In this document: in pieces, positions 43,235 to 52,603 of the stretch
Position numbering within the stretch: the first letter of the stretch is position 1
Layout of the letters: every line of letters starts with the position of its first letter
Origin: a bacterium
GTDB taxonomy: Bacteria > Elusimicrobiota > Elusimicrobia > UBA1565 > UBA9628
DNA length: 64,000 nt
NCBI GenBank assembly: GCA_021822495.1
Contig: JAKAQO010000008.1
Location: forward strand, 43,207-107,206
Direction of reading: 5' to 3'
Notes under the pieces: generated by a model
What the model saw: the letters and a program-made list of their open reading frames with translations, nothing else
What the model was told of the DNA's origin: nothing
Database searches by the model: none
Made by a program: the position numbers and the translations under genes

Positions 43235-43930
43235 TCATTTTGAACCCCTATCCCGACGGCGGCGAACCATCTTGATAATTTTCTGGGCGACCGCCCGGCG
43301 GCTCATGTGAGTGGAATCAATGAGAACGGCGTCTTTGGCGAAACTTAAGGGATTGATTTTTCTCTTTAAATCCCCCAGATCTCTTTTCAAAATCGCCTCC
43401 TTGATTTTTCTCCAATTAGCCTCTTGCCCCGCCGCCTTGAGCTGGTGATAACGGCGTTTCGCCCGCTCCTCGACCGAAGCGTCCAAATAAATCTTAAACT
43501 CGGCGTCGGGAAAAACGTGGGTCGTGATATCTCGCCCTTCCATGACGACTCCGCCATTTTTACCCAAGGAGCGCTGCAACTTACAGAAAAATTTCCGCAC
43601 TCCCGGATAAGACGCGACTTGACTGGAAGAGGCGCCAACCCGCTCATCCCGGATATGAGAAGACACGGGTTCGCCATCAACAAAGGTTTTGAGAGTGACC
43701 TCATCGGAAGACGGATGAAAACCCCAGTCAATCTCATGGGCCAAAGCGACAATTCTTTTCTCATCCCCAATATCTAATTTTTTTTCGAGCGCCTTCCAGG
43801 TCAAGGCCCGATACATCTCTCCGGTATTGACGAAATGGTATCCCAAGGATTTCGCCACCCATTGGCCGATGGTGGATTTTCCCACTCCCGCTGGGCCGTC
43901 CATGGCGATAACAAAGCCTTTTTTTCTCAT
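43235..43930 (-). CDS. cmk: Cytidylate kinase
   Basis: It phosphorylates CMP and dCMP. At 231 residues it has P-loop AMDGPAGVGKSTIGQWVA at the N-terminus, FVNTGEMYRALTW (about 34), VVMEGRDITTHVFPDAEFKIYLDAS (about 129) and ERAKRRYHQLK in the lid. An 85-bp gap separates it from the S1 gene, and its start overlaps the end of hisC by 4 bp. Confidence 0.94.
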   Translation of the reverse strand: MRKKGFVIAMDGPAGVGKSTIGQWVAKSLGYHFVNTGEMYRALTWKALEKKLDIGDEKRIVALAHEIDWGFHPSSDEVTLKTFVDGEPVSSHIRDERVGASSSQVASYPGVRKFFCKLQRSLGKNGGVVMEGRDITTHVFPDAEFKIYLDASVEERAKRRYHQLKAAGQEANWRKIKEAILKRDLGDLKRKINPLSFAKDAVLIDSTHMSRRAVAQKIIKMVRRRRDRGSK

Positions 43931-45024
43931 TTTAAAACGCCTTCCAATACCTTGATTAATTTTAGATGGTCCGGTCCGCGCCCGATGCTGATGCGAACGT
44001 AAAAGGGAAGCCCATATTCATCCAGCGGGCGAATAATGATTCCGCGCTCAAGCAGTTTTTGGAAAAGCTCTTTTCCCAAAATGGGCGATTTCGCGAAAAT
44101 AAAATTGCAAGCCGAAGGAACAATTTCAAAACCGAACTTGGGAAGGGCCTTTTCTAAAAAAACTTTTTCCTTGCGGTTGAGAGAAACGCCCTTGGAGACA
44201 AAGCGGGCGTCTTGAATAGCCGCGATGCAGGCCCTCTGGGCGGGCAAGCTGACATTAAAAGGCATCCGAATGCGGTCCAGCCATCCCACAATTTCAGGAT
44301 GAGTCACGACATAACCAACTCTAAGACCCGCTAAACCGTAAGCTTTAGAAAAAGTTCTGAGGACCGCCACGTTCGGAAGCCTGGGCGACCATAAGGGAAC
44401 GCTGTTTGGATAATCTTTTTCCAGGCGCGCATAATTATAATAAGCTTCGTCTAAAATTAAAATGGCCTTGGGCGGAAGCCGGACGATAAATTTCTCCAGT
44501 TCCTTTTGCGAATTATAGGTCCCCGTGGGATTATTCGGATTCGGAATAAACACAAGCCGGGTCCTCTCGCTTAAAGCCCGCGCCATCGCCTCAAGATCGA
44601 GCTTCCAATTCATCATTGGAACCTCAATAATCCGAGCCCCCATGAGCATGGATTGCTGGCGAAAGCGAATAAAAGCATATTGGGAGGTCAACGCTTCTTG
44701 ATTTTCGTCTAAGAAAGCTTCGCAAAAGAGACGAATAATTTCATCCGAGCCATTGCCGATTAAAATGGATTCTTCCGGCGCTTTATGAAATTTGGCCAAG
44801 GCCTTCCGAAGTTCGGGGCTGGCGCCTTCCGGGTAAAGAAAGCAATCCTTAGAGGATTTCCGGTAAACGGAAATAGCCTTGGGAGAAGCCCCCAAGGGAT
44901 TTTCATTGGAGGCCAGTTTAATCACTTTTTTAAGCCCGAATTCCCGGCGCACCGATTCAATGGATTTTCCGGGAATATAGGGAGAAATTTTCCGCAACAG
45001 CGGCCGCGGCTCTATTTGCGACAT
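43927..45024 (-). CDS. hisC: Histidinol-phosphate aminotransferase
   Basis: This PLP-dependent class II aminotransferase converts imidazole-acetol phosphate to histidinol phosphate. KLASNENPLGASPKA near residue 37, NPNNPTGTY near 163, DEAYYNYA near 197 and the Schiff-base lysine in TFSKAYGLAGLRVGY near 225 are all present. I trimmed the ORF to the ATG at 45024, which has AAGGAAGG upstream and gives 365 residues. Other his genes are absent, so a broader aminotransferase role is possible. It overlaps pgeF by 13 bp. Confidence 0.88.
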   Translation of the reverse strand: MSQIEPRPLLRKISPYIPGKSIESVRREFGLKKVIKLASNENPLGASPKAISVYRKSSKDCFLYPEGASPELRKALAKFHKAPEESILIGNGSDEIIRLFCEAFLDENQEALTSQYAFIRFRQQSMLMGARIIEVPMMNWKLDLEAMARALSERTRLVFIPNPNNPTGTYNSQKELEKFIVRLPPKAILILDEAYYNYARLEKDYPNSVPLWSPRLPNVAVLRTFSKAYGLAGLRVGYVVTHPEIVGWLDRIRMPFNVSLPAQRACIAAIQDARFVSKGVSLNRKEKVFLEKALPKFGFEIVPSACNFIFAKSPILGKELFQKLLERGIIIRPLDEYGLPFYVRISIGRGPDHLKLIKVLEGVLK

Positions 45025-45734
45025 GACAAACCTTCCTTTAGCGTCATAAAAGCGGCCATGCGCTCGGTTTCCCCGTTTCGGTGAGAAAAATAACCCGGGG
45101 CACAAACGGTACATTCCAAACTTAAATAAATCGAATCTTCCGAAAGCCCTGAACGCAAGAGTTGGTTCTTGGCCTCGATATTTAAGTCCAATCTCAGGCC
45201 TTTTTTATCATCGATGAAATCTTCCTTGGGGAAAAATTCCTTTATTTCAGGCCCCACTTCGCAGCAGCAAACTCCGATATGAGGGCCGGCCGAGGCCAAT
45301 AAATCTTTCGCATTCAAGTTAAACAGTCTCTGCATTTCGGTTGAGGCGATATAAGCAAAACTCTTCGCCATTCCCCGCCACCCGGCGTGAAAAACGCCAA
45401 AGACAGGCTCTTTTTTAGACCAAATAAAAAGCGGAACACAATCGGCGACTAAAATAAGAGGAAGCATTTCCCCGTCGTTTGCAAACCAACCGTCGCCTTC
45501 CAGGACTTTTTCAGCTCCCTTCTCTGCATGAAAAATCCTGGTCCCATGAACCTGGCTTAAAGCCCGCGGCATTTTTCCCTTTAATTTTTGGCTCTCGAAA
45601 AATTTTTTGCGAACTTGCGCGTCTTTCATGTTTCCCAAGGAGCGTTTAGTTAGGCCGCCCAAAAAACCGTAATCAGCCATCCGCAAGTCTTGCCAGAGAT
45701 ATTGAGATGAGACTTCAGGCTCTTTGATCGGCAT
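45012..45734 (-). CDS. pgeF: Polyphenol oxidase/purine nucleoside phosphorylase family protein (YfiH/PgeF)
   Basis: This 240-residue member of the multicopper-like YfiH/PgeF family has VHGTRI, GDGWFAND, ADCVPLFI, FHAGWRGMAKS and GPHIGVCCCEVG. These hold the conserved His and Cys residues that bind zinc or copper. E. coli PgeF edits mis-incorporated L-Ser in peptidoglycan precursors, and human FAMIN is a purine enzyme. yfiH near ftsZ is widespread, and ftsZ is three genes upstream here, supporting a wall-related role. Confidence 0.88.
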   Translation of the reverse strand: MPIKEPEVSSQYLWQDLRMADYGFLGGLTKRSLGNMKDAQVRKKFFESQKLKGKMPRALSQVHGTRIFHAEKGAEKVLEGDGWFANDGEMLPLILVADCVPLFIWSKKEPVFGVFHAGWRGMAKSFAYIASTEMQRLFNLNAKDLLASAGPHIGVCCCEVGPEIKEFFPKEDFIDDKKGLRLDLNIEAKNQLLRSGLSEDSIYLSLECTVCAPGYFSHRNGETERMAAFMTLKEGLSCRK

Positions 45735-46434
45735 ATATCTTCGCTTGAGATTTAGGCGCGGGTTTCACCGAACGGAGGGGCCGCACCCATTTCGTGAAAC
45801 TGGAGGGTTTAAGAGAATATTCATGGACTAGTCGGACGACTTCCGAAATCGGCAAGAATTTTTCCCAATTAAGCCTTAAGATGCGCACGCCCGCCTGCTC
45901 CATTTCCGAGACGAACTGATCATAATTAGATTGAAGATATTTTAAATATTCCAAGGTAATCGTTTTTTCCATCGAGCGGCCCCTCATTTTTATGCGCTCA
46001 AGGGCCGTTTCGGGACTGCATTGAATGTAAATTAAAATTTGCGGAAAAACAAGCTCCCGAAGCACCATGTTATCGAAGAGATCCAAATAGGTATTGTAAT
46101 CCAAATCAGAAATAATCTTGTCGGGATGATTATTGAGCATGCGGGCGAAAATGGTGTCTTCCCAAATCGTGCGGTCTTGAACCACGCCTCGAATTTTCCC
46201 AAGGCTGATGCGGGTCACGAATTCCCGGTGCTGCCTAAAACGATGATTGAGAAGCCAGACCTGCATCATCGTTCCGTAGCCTTTCATGTCGTGATAAAAA
46301 CGATCCAGATAAGGATTCCCATCCACTTCTTCCAGGACCGGCTCAAAATTAAGAGCCTTGGCCAACTCAACAGTCAAGGTAGATTTTCCGACACCTATCG
46401 TTCCCGCGATTCCTATATATCCCTCGCCAAACAT
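45715..46434 (-). CDS. Deoxynucleoside kinase (dAK/dGK family)
   Basis: This 239-residue salvage kinase phosphorylates deoxynucleosides. P-loop GIAGTIGVGKSTLTVELA is near residue 7, the substrate segment LEEVDGNPYLDRFYHDM near 33, VVQDRTIWEDTIFA near 84 (DRS/DRT motif), and the lid RIKMRGRSME near 150. The EVDGNPYLDRFY variant matches bacterial dAdo/dGuo kinases. It lies 3 bp after the pilT stop and overlaps pgeF by 20 bp. Confidence 0.88.
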   Translation of the reverse strand: MFGEGYIGIAGTIGVGKSTLTVELAKALNFEPVLEEVDGNPYLDRFYHDMKGYGTMMQVWLLNHRFRQHREFVTRISLGKIRGVVQDRTIWEDTIFARMLNNHPDKIISDLDYNTYLDLFDNMVLRELVFPQILIYIQCSPETALERIKMRGRSMEKTITLEYLKYLQSNYDQFVSEMEQAGVRILRLNWEKFLPISEVVRLVHEYSLKPSSFTKWVRPLRSVKPAPKSQAKIYADQRA

Positions 46435-46437
46435 TTT

Positions 46438-47517
46438 TCACCCCATCCGGATTTCTTGTTCGATTCCCTTCATCGCCAGCCTTAAATCGTCCGGGCTGGT
46501 CGCGGCATCCATGATATCGTTTTCGGAGGCAAGGCCGTCTTTAAAAAGACGGAAAAGAGATTGATTGAAAGTCTGCATTCCGTAAAATTGTCCTTTCCCG
46601 ATGGCTTGAACGATTCCGTTTGAATCGTTGTCTTCAATGAGTTTTTTAATGTGGGCGGTCACCGCCATAATCTCAATAGCGGGAACTCTTCCGCCTTTTA
46701 AGCAGGGCAAAAGCCTTTGGCTGACGACGGCCTTAAGCGTTTCGGCCAATTCCTTGCGCATTAAATTCTGCTGATGCGGAGGATAAAGATCGATAATTCG
46801 GGTAATGGTCTGGGTGGTGTCGACGGTGTGCATCGTGGCCAAAACCAAATGTCCGGTTTGAGCGGCTGTCAGGGCCGCAGCCGTCGTTTCAATATCCCGC
46901 ATTTCCCCGAGCAAAATCACGTCCGGGTCTTGTCTTAAGGCCATTCGAAGGCCCTCCGCGAACGATTCCGTATCTTGGCCGATTTCTCTTTGGGTCACAA
47001 TCGCCTTTTTATCTTTATGCAAAAATTCAATGGGATCTTCAATCGTCACGATATGGCAAGGCCGCGTCTCGTTAATGGCATCCACCATCGCCGCCAATGT
47101 CGAGGATTTCCCGGAGCCGGTGGCCCCGGTCAGCAAAACCAAGCCGCGCCTTAAATCAGCAATTTTGCGAATCGTCGTGGCTGGAAGCTTGAGTTCCTGA
47201 AAAGAGGGAATTTGAACCGGAATATAGCGAATGGCCAAAGATAAGCGGCCTCTTTGATGAAAAGCGTTGACGCGAAAGCGCGCCACGTTTTCAATCTCGA
47301 ATGAAAAGTCGCACTCGCCTTTTTCATCGAATATTTTTTTCGCGTGAGGGGTGATGAGTTTCTTTAAAATGTCCTCGACAACGGCGGGAGTCAACATTTC
47401 CTGGGAAAAGGGCGTCAGTAGCCCGTCAATGCGAATGTGAGGAACCCCGCCGACCCTTAAATGAATATCGCTTCCTTTTTTATCGATCGTCGCCTGCAAA
47501 ACATTTTGGATATCCAT
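46438..47517 (-). CDS. Type IV pilus retraction ATPase, PilT/PilU family
   Basis: This 359-residue hexameric secretion ATPase has DIHLRVGGVPHIRIDG at the N-terminal PAS-like domain, Walker A LTGATGSGKSSTLAAM (about 126), the Asp box TIEDPIEFLHKDKKAIVTQREIG in part, Walker B VILLGEMRD (about 195) and the His box LVLATMHTVDTTQT. LGEMRD instead of AGELRD, and the MQTFNQSLF tail, resemble PilU more than PilT. It drives pilus retraction for twitching. No other pilus genes are in the window. Confidence 0.92.
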   Translation of the reverse strand: MDIQNVLQATIDKKGSDIHLRVGGVPHIRIDGLLTPFSQEMLTPAVVEDILKKLITPHAKKIFDEKGECDFSFEIENVARFRVNAFHQRGRLSLAIRYIPVQIPSFQELKLPATTIRKIADLRRGLVLLTGATGSGKSSTLAAMVDAINETRPCHIVTIEDPIEFLHKDKKAIVTQREIGQDTESFAEGLRMALRQDPDVILLGEMRDIETTAAALTAAQTGHLVLATMHTVDTTQTITRIIDLYPPHQQNLMRKELAETLKAVVSQRLLPCLKGGRVPAIEIMAVTAHIKKLIEDNDSNGIVQAIGKGQFYGMQTFNQSLFRLFKDGLASENDIMDAATSPDDLRLAMKGIEQEIRMG

Positions 47518-47527
47518 GAAAATTCCT

Positions 47528-48661
47528 CTATTTCAATTTGCGGGTCTTAAGCCTCAAAAACGCGGGCTTGGATAAATCATCCAAGGAGTCCTGCGATTTC
47601 GAGATTTCAAAAGCGCCTTTTTTCTTGCCTGAAAGGGCCGACTCATTTGAGTCGTCTTGAAAATGATTGGCTTTAAAAAAATGACGCGGATTTCTTTTGA
47701 CGGGAAAACCGGTCGCAATGACCGTAATGCGAATGGAATCTCCCAAGGAATCGTCATAGGCTTTTCCCATTTTAATTTTAGCGTCCGGGCTGGCGGCGCC
47801 GGTGATTAAATCCATCGCCTCTTCCATTTCCGCGAGCTTAAGCCCGTCTTTTCGACCGGTAATGTTGACGATAAGCCCCTTCGCCCCGTCCATGACGACA
47901 TTTTCAAGGAGAGGCGAATGAACCGCCGCCTTGGCCGCGGCCGCCGCGCGTCCCGCCCCAGAGGCTTCTCCCATTCCAATCAAGGCCTCGCCTGCGTCTT
48001 TCATGATCGCCCGCATATCGTTTAGGTCCATATTGATGTTTCCGGGCATGGTGATGACATCAGAAATGGATTGAATCGCTTTTCTCAAGACATCATCCGC
48101 CAGACGAAAGGCGGACTCCGCCGTCGTTTCCGAATCGCTGATATCCAAAAGACGCTGATTGGGAATCACCAGTAGAGTGTCCACATTTTTGCGCATCTCC
48201 TGAATTCCCTGTTCCGCGAGATTGGCGCGGTTGAGTTTCTCAAAAGCGAAGGGCCGGGTTACGACGCCGACGGTCAAAGCCCCCAATTCGCGGGCAATTT
48301 GAGAAACCAAGGGCGCGCCCCCCGTTCCGGTTCCGCCGCCCATCCCCGCGGTAATAAAAACTAAATCCGAGCCTTGAAGAATTTCGCGAATCTGTTCGGC
48401 GCTTTCTTCCATCGCCAAGCGCCCGCGGGCGGAATCGCCGCCGACCCCAAGCCCCTTGGTTAATTTTTCTCCAATTTGAACGCGAATATGAGCGAGACTT
48501 CTTCTTAAATCCTGGGCGTCGGAATTGGCCGCGATGAGTTCGACAGATTTAATTCCAGCTTCCGCCATTCGGTTAATCGCGTTTCCTCCCGCTCCGCCAA
48601 CGCCTATGGCCTTAATAACGGCGCGGGTTTCATGGACATCCTCTAAAACCTGAATTTTCAT
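47528..48661 (-). CDS. ftsZ: Cell division protein FtsZ
   Basis: This tubulin-like GTPase forms the Z-ring. IKAIGVGGAGGNAINRM is at about residue 15, the tubulin signature GGGTGTGGAPLVS near 105, and the T7 loop NMDLNDMRAIMKDAG near 203. The C-terminal peptide SKPAFLRLK is intact and should bind FtsA. Length of 377 is usual. It follows ftsA without a gap, within a murB-ftsQ-ftsA-ftsZ division cluster. Confidence 0.97.
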   Translation of the reverse strand: MKIQVLEDVHETRAVIKAIGVGGAGGNAINRMAEAGIKSVELIAANSDAQDLRRSLAHIRVQIGEKLTKGLGVGGDSARGRLAMEESAEQIREILQGSDLVFITAGMGGGTGTGGAPLVSQIARELGALTVGVVTRPFAFEKLNRANLAEQGIQEMRKNVDTLLVIPNQRLLDISDSETTAESAFRLADDVLRKAIQSISDVITMPGNINMDLNDMRAIMKDAGEALIGMGEASGAGRAAAAAKAAVHSPLLENVVMDGAKGLIVNITGRKDGLKLAEMEEAMDLITGAASPDAKIKMGKAYDDSLGDSIRITVIATGFPVKRNPRHFFKANHFQDDSNESALSGKKKGAFEISKSQDSLDDLSKPAFLRLKTRKLK

Positions 48662-49903
48662 TTAAAAAAGCTCCTGAAAGACCGCGGTCACGCTTTTAAG
48701 CCAAGCTGGTTTTTTTCTCGGCATTACGCGGCGATTGGGAGAGGCCAGCGAAAAGGGAAGGGAATTGGATAAAAGCCCCAAAGCCGTTGAATACGCCGGA
48801 GAACTCCAGGCTGGCTCAACCGAAAACATATCCGGATGCGGAACCGCGACGCGAGCGGGCATACCCAAAATTTGATTGGCCGCGTCGCCCATTCCCCGCA
48901 TCAAAGCTCCGCCTCCGGCTAAAACGACGCCTCCGGGGCCGACGATATCGGCATAAGGAGAATTACGGATGTCCTCTTCAACCAAGGTCAAAATCTCCTC
49001 GACCCTGGGAAGAACAATCCCCATCACCGCGCTCACTCTGATTTTCCCGGGGGTTCGCCCGTCCACTCCGTTAAATTCCAATTCTTCGTCGTCTCCCAGA
49101 AGAGAGGGGTGGGCAAATCCGTGTTCTACTTTCAGACGTTCCGCCGTCGCCAAGGACGTGCGAAGCCCCATTGCTAAATCCCGCGTGATAAAATCAGAGC
49201 CAATCGGAAGCTCTTTAGAATAGCGAATGCTTCCCTCGGAATAAATCCCCATCGAAACCGATTGACCGCCGATATCGATAAAAAGAGCGCCGAGTTCTTT
49301 TTCCTCGGGCGTCACCAAAACGTCTCCCGCGGCCAAGAGCCCATAAACCGTTTCCCTGGCCTCAAAACCCGCTTGAGCGACAGCCTTGGTCAAATTATTT
49401 AAATGCGCGGAAGAAGCGGTCACGATGTGAACTTCGACCTCGAGCAAAGAACCCTCCATCCCCACCGGATTGGGGACGCCTCTTTGGCGATCGAGAGTAA
49501 AGGATTGCGGCATCACGTGCAAAATCTCGCGATCGGAGGAAAGAGGAACGGCCTTGGCATTGGCAATGACGCCTTCAACATCTTCCGACGTAATCTCCTT
49601 ATCGGTCCGCGCAATATTAAAGGCCCCTCGGTTATTAAAGGACTGCAGATGACTACCGCGAATGCCGACCACGAGTTCTTTAACCTCGCAATGGGAATTT
49701 TTTTCCGCCTTTTCGACCGCGTCTTGAATGGCGCGGGCGGTTTCCTGAATATTAATGACTACTCCGCCCTTAAGGCCGCGGCAAGGAACGCTCGCTCCGC
49801 CCACAATTTTGACTAATTCTTGCCCCTCTCCGCGCTCCCCGATCAGGCAGGTCACGCGGCTGGATCCAATATCTAAACCGGCCAACACATTGTCTGTCGA
49901 CAT
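48662..49903 (-). CDS. ftsA: Cell division protein FtsA
   Basis: This actin-like ATPase tethers FtsZ to the membrane. LAGLDIGSSRVTCLIGE opens the protein, ALFIDIGGQSVSMGIYSEGSI lies near 204 (phosphate 2), and the adenosine motif GGVVLAGGGALMRGMGD near 327. A predicted amphipathic C-terminal helix (WLKSVTAVFQELF) serves for membrane binding. Length of 413 is normal. Order ftsQ-ftsA-ftsZ is the classical one. Confidence 0.96.
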   Translation of the reverse strand: MSTDNVLAGLDIGSSRVTCLIGERGEGQELVKIVGGASVPCRGLKGGVVINIQETARAIQDAVEKAEKNSHCEVKELVVGIRGSHLQSFNNRGAFNIARTDKEITSEDVEGVIANAKAVPLSSDREILHVMPQSFTLDRQRGVPNPVGMEGSLLEVEVHIVTASSAHLNNLTKAVAQAGFEARETVYGLLAAGDVLVTPEEKELGALFIDIGGQSVSMGIYSEGSIRYSKELPIGSDFITRDLAMGLRTSLATAERLKVEHGFAHPSLLGDDEELEFNGVDGRTPGKIRVSAVMGIVLPRVEEILTLVEEDIRNSPYADIVGPGGVVLAGGGALMRGMGDAANQILGMPARVAVPHPDMFSVEPAWSSPAYSTALGLLSNSLPFSLASPNRRVMPRKKPAWLKSVTAVFQELF

Positions 49904-49904
49904 C

Positions 49905-50720
49905 CTAAAACCCCCTCGCCAAAGCCTTACTTACCGCCGGCTTGACGAAAATTTTTCCATTTCCAAAAGAACGCATATCGACGAAAAAATTGCCCTTGGC
50001 ATACGTCTTGGCGTCCGCAAGAACGGCATTGAGCCGCTTGACTTTCTCTTTTGTCCAACGAAAGTCGCCCCAATCAATGAGGGTTCCGTCTTGGAGCTCA
50101 ACGCTCCACCCATTGACCGGAGACAAATAGCGCAAACTCTCGATGGGAGAGGGAAGATTTAAAGATGCAATCTTGTTAAGGAAACTTGCCGCTTGACGCA
50201 GGGCCTTTGAATCCATATTTGAGTCTTGAATTTCAGGAAGAGACTCCGCATAGAGTTCCTTGGGAGCTTTAAAAAAATTCCCCTTATCATCCATGAAATT
50301 CCGCCCGTTTCCTCCTGAAACGACGGCGACAGCCTGACGCAAAACAATATGATAAACCAACCCCCGAGAGAAAAAATCTCGGCTCAGATGCGCCGATTTC
50401 AAAAAAGGGAAGCGCTCCATAATTTTAGAACCCTGGCTTTTCCAGGAGTTGAGGCTTTGAGCGTTAAGGAAGGAAAGAATCTGGGGCTTTAAAGAATCAG
50501 GAACGCCTTCCAATTCCACGGTCTTGGGAGAAGGAATATCCTCCACGAGAGATTGTTTAAGAGTGAAAACTGATTTTTTAAAGCGCGCCCAACTCAAAAC
50601 AAAGGCGGCTCCTAAAACGAGAATCGCGAGAATGGAAACGACCCTGCGATTACGCGCCTTGCGCTGTTGCGGCCGCAAAGCGATTCTGGGATTTCTCCTG
50701 GGCGAAGCGACACGTTTCAT
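49905..50720 (-). CDS. ftsQ: Cell division protein FtsQ (POTRA domain)
   Basis: This 271-residue bitopic membrane protein has a basic cytosolic tail (PRRNPRIALRPQQRKARNRR), one transmembrane helix (VVSILAILVLGAAFVLSW) and a POTRA domain (KTVELEGVPDSLKPQILSFL). The FtsQ beta-domain contains LRQAVAVV and the conserved-type GWSVELQDGTLIDWG. It bridges early and late divisome proteins. It overlaps murB by 4 bp and precedes ftsA. Confidence 0.88.
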   Translation of the reverse strand: MKRVASPRRNPRIALRPQQRKARNRRVVSILAILVLGAAFVLSWARFKKSVFTLKQSLVEDIPSPKTVELEGVPDSLKPQILSFLNAQSLNSWKSQGSKIMERFPFLKSAHLSRDFFSRGLVYHIVLRQAVAVVSGGNGRNFMDDKGNFFKAPKELYAESLPEIQDSNMDSKALRQAASFLNKIASLNLPSPIESLRYLSPVNGWSVELQDGTLIDWGDFRWTKEKVKRLNAVLADAKTYAKGNFFVDMRSFGNGKIFVKPAVSKALARGF

Positions 50721-51625
50721 AAAGAGCGCCCGACGACCTTGATTTCAAGCTCAAGCTCGACGCCCGCATCTTCTTTAATCTTTCGCCGGATGATTTCAAT
50801 CAAGCCCACGACATCAGAAGCCTTGGCGTTATTAAAATTCTCGATAAAATTAGCGTGAAGGGGAGACACGCGCGCCCCCCCATGCTCCATTCCCTTAAGC
50901 CCGGCTTTTTCAATCAATTCGGCGGCAAAAAATCCATTCGGGTTTTTAAAAATAGAACCGACATTAAAAGTATGCACGGGTTGAGTTTTCAGGCGTTTTG
51001 ATTGATGATCGGCAACGCGCTTCATTATATCAACTTTATCGCCTTCCCTCAATCGCAAAAGGGCCGACAAAATCACGCGGCCCGAAAGTCCGCTTGAGCG
51101 ATACGAAAAACTGACTTGCGAGGAATCAACAAACTGCGGCTTAAGAGTCTTTGAATCGAAAATTTCAACATCTTGAATCAAGGCACCGATTTCAAGGTCG
51201 CGCGTTCCGGCGTTCATCATGACTGCTCCGCCCAAGGTTCCTGGAATTCCAACCAGAGGCTCAGCCCCGCCCAAACCATGACTAGCCGCGACTGAGATGA
51301 GTTGTGGAATCCGAACTCCAGACCCCACGCGAACAAGGCCTTTTTCCAGAAAATCAATTTTTTCAAAATCCCCTTTAAGTGTCGCGACCACCCCCGGGAT
51401 TCCGCCATCTAAAATAAGAAGGTTAGAGCCCCATCCTATAAAGAAAACTGGGATGTTTGAGCGCGAACAAAAACGCATCAAGGTTTCTAGTTCAAGACGG
51501 TTGCTGAGCTCAAGATAGGCCTCGGCAGGCCCTCCGATCTTGAAAGTCGTGTAGCGAAAAAGCGGTTCGTTTAAACGCGCTTGCGGGAAAATTTTTTTGA
51601 GCCCTTCTTGCCACTCTGATTCCAT
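50717..51625 (-). CDS. murB: UDP-N-acetylenolpyruvoylglucosamine reductase
   Basis: This FAD enzyme makes UDP-MurNAc. YTTFKIGGPAEAYLE (about residue 24), FIGWGSNLLILDGGIPG (about 62), GIPGTLGGAVMMNAG (about 125) and FSYRSSGL are present, with the catalytic serine in NVGSIFKNPNG (about 222). The region after it lacks the tyrosine loop of E. coli, so it is a type II MurB. I prefer ATG 51625 over the TTG at 51643. It heads the ftsQ-A-Z cluster. Confidence 0.94.
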   Translation of the reverse strand: MESEWQEGLKKIFPQARLNEPLFRYTTFKIGGPAEAYLELSNRLELETLMRFCSRSNIPVFFIGWGSNLLILDGGIPGVVATLKGDFEKIDFLEKGLVRVGSGVRIPQLISVAASHGLGGAEPLVGIPGTLGGAVMMNAGTRDLEIGALIQDVEIFDSKTLKPQFVDSSQVSFSYRSSGLSGRVILSALLRLREGDKVDIMKRVADHQSKRLKTQPVHTFNVGSIFKNPNGFFAAELIEKAGLKGMEHGGARVSPLHANFIENFNNAKASDVVGLIEIIRRKIKEDAGVELELEIKVVGRSL

Positions 51626-51685
51626 CAAATACAAGCCTAACAAATCACGTCTTGAAATTCCATTAGAGGTCGGCCGCCGGACCTT

Positions 51686-52603
51686 TTATGAAGGGGATAA
51701 AAAGGGCCGACCAGACACCGCGATTTCCTCGCGAACAGAATCAACCAGCGCGCCAATCAACTTGTTCCGCCGCGTGATTAAATGAACGGACTCCCGCAAC
51801 CCCCAATCACGATGGGAGTTGAGGGTCACGAGTCCGCCATGGGGAAGGCTTTTCGCCACGGTATAGGCGTTCAGCGGAGCGATTCCCTCTCCCGCCAAGG
51901 CCATCCGCCGAATTAGTTCCACATCCTGGACCTCGGCGACGATATGGGGCGCGGCTTTCCAGGATGAAAGCAAATCAAGGATTCGTTCATAGACGAGACT
52001 CGGATACGAAGGCAAGAGAAAAGGAGCCCCGTTTAAATCCCGGGGCAGCCGCTTAAATCGCCGCGCGACATGGGGAGCCGCGACGAAAACAATCGGAATC
52101 TCCGCCAACACATGATTATCGAGATCGTCTCGGTCCGGCCCTCGCAAGCTCATGTCCGTCAATATCGCGTCAAGGCGAAAATCCCGGAGCTCCGCGAGCA
52201 AGGATTCAAGATTTCCCTCTTTGAGGACAATGAGGGCGTCTTTGTCATGGCGACGCAAGCCGCGCAACAAGGCGTGACCAAAGGATCTGGGCGTGCCGTT
52301 TAGAATTCCAGCCGTAATCACGCGCCTTCCCGCGGATTTGCCCCCATGCAAGGCGTCCTCCATTTGCTTGCCCAGTTCAAAAATTTGACGGGCGAAATCC
52401 AACACGCGACGCCCATCCGGGGTCAGTATCAGCCGTTGTCGGCGGCGTTCAAAAAGGGTCTTGCCAAGCGATCGCTCGAATTGTCGAAGTTGAATGCTGA
52501 GCGTCGATTGATTAAGGAATAATTTTTCCGCGGCAAGCGTCAGAGAGCGACTCTCGGCGATCACGTAGAAGTAATAGAGATGATGGTAATTTATGGAGAT
52601 CAT
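51686..52603 (-). CDS. LysR-type transcriptional regulator (NhaR-like)
   Basis: This 305-residue regulator has an N-terminal winged helix (YHHLYYFYVIAESRSLTLAAEKLFLNQSTLSIQLRQFERSLGKTLFERRR, of which HLYYFYVIAES resembles NhaR proteins) and a periplasmic-binding-like effector domain. It is transcribed divergently from the unknown-icd-DUF6671 unit. A TTGATTAATTCAA box overlaps its own start codon. Autorepression and activation of the divergent operon are inferred from that geometry. The inducer is unknown. Confidence 0.9.
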   Translation of the reverse strand: MISINYHHLYYFYVIAESRSLTLAAEKLFLNQSTLSIQLRQFERSLGKTLFERRRQRLILTPDGRRVLDFARQIFELGKQMEDALHGGKSAGRRVITAGILNGTPRSFGHALLRGLRRHDKDALIVLKEGNLESLLAELRDFRLDAILTDMSLRGPDRDDLDNHVLAEIPIVFVAAPHVARRFKRLPRDLNGAPFLLPSYPSLVYERILDLLSSWKAAPHIVAEVQDVELIRRMALAGEGIAPLNAYTVAKSLPHGGLVTLNSHRDWGLRESVHLITRRNKLIGALVDSVREEIAVSGRPFLSPS

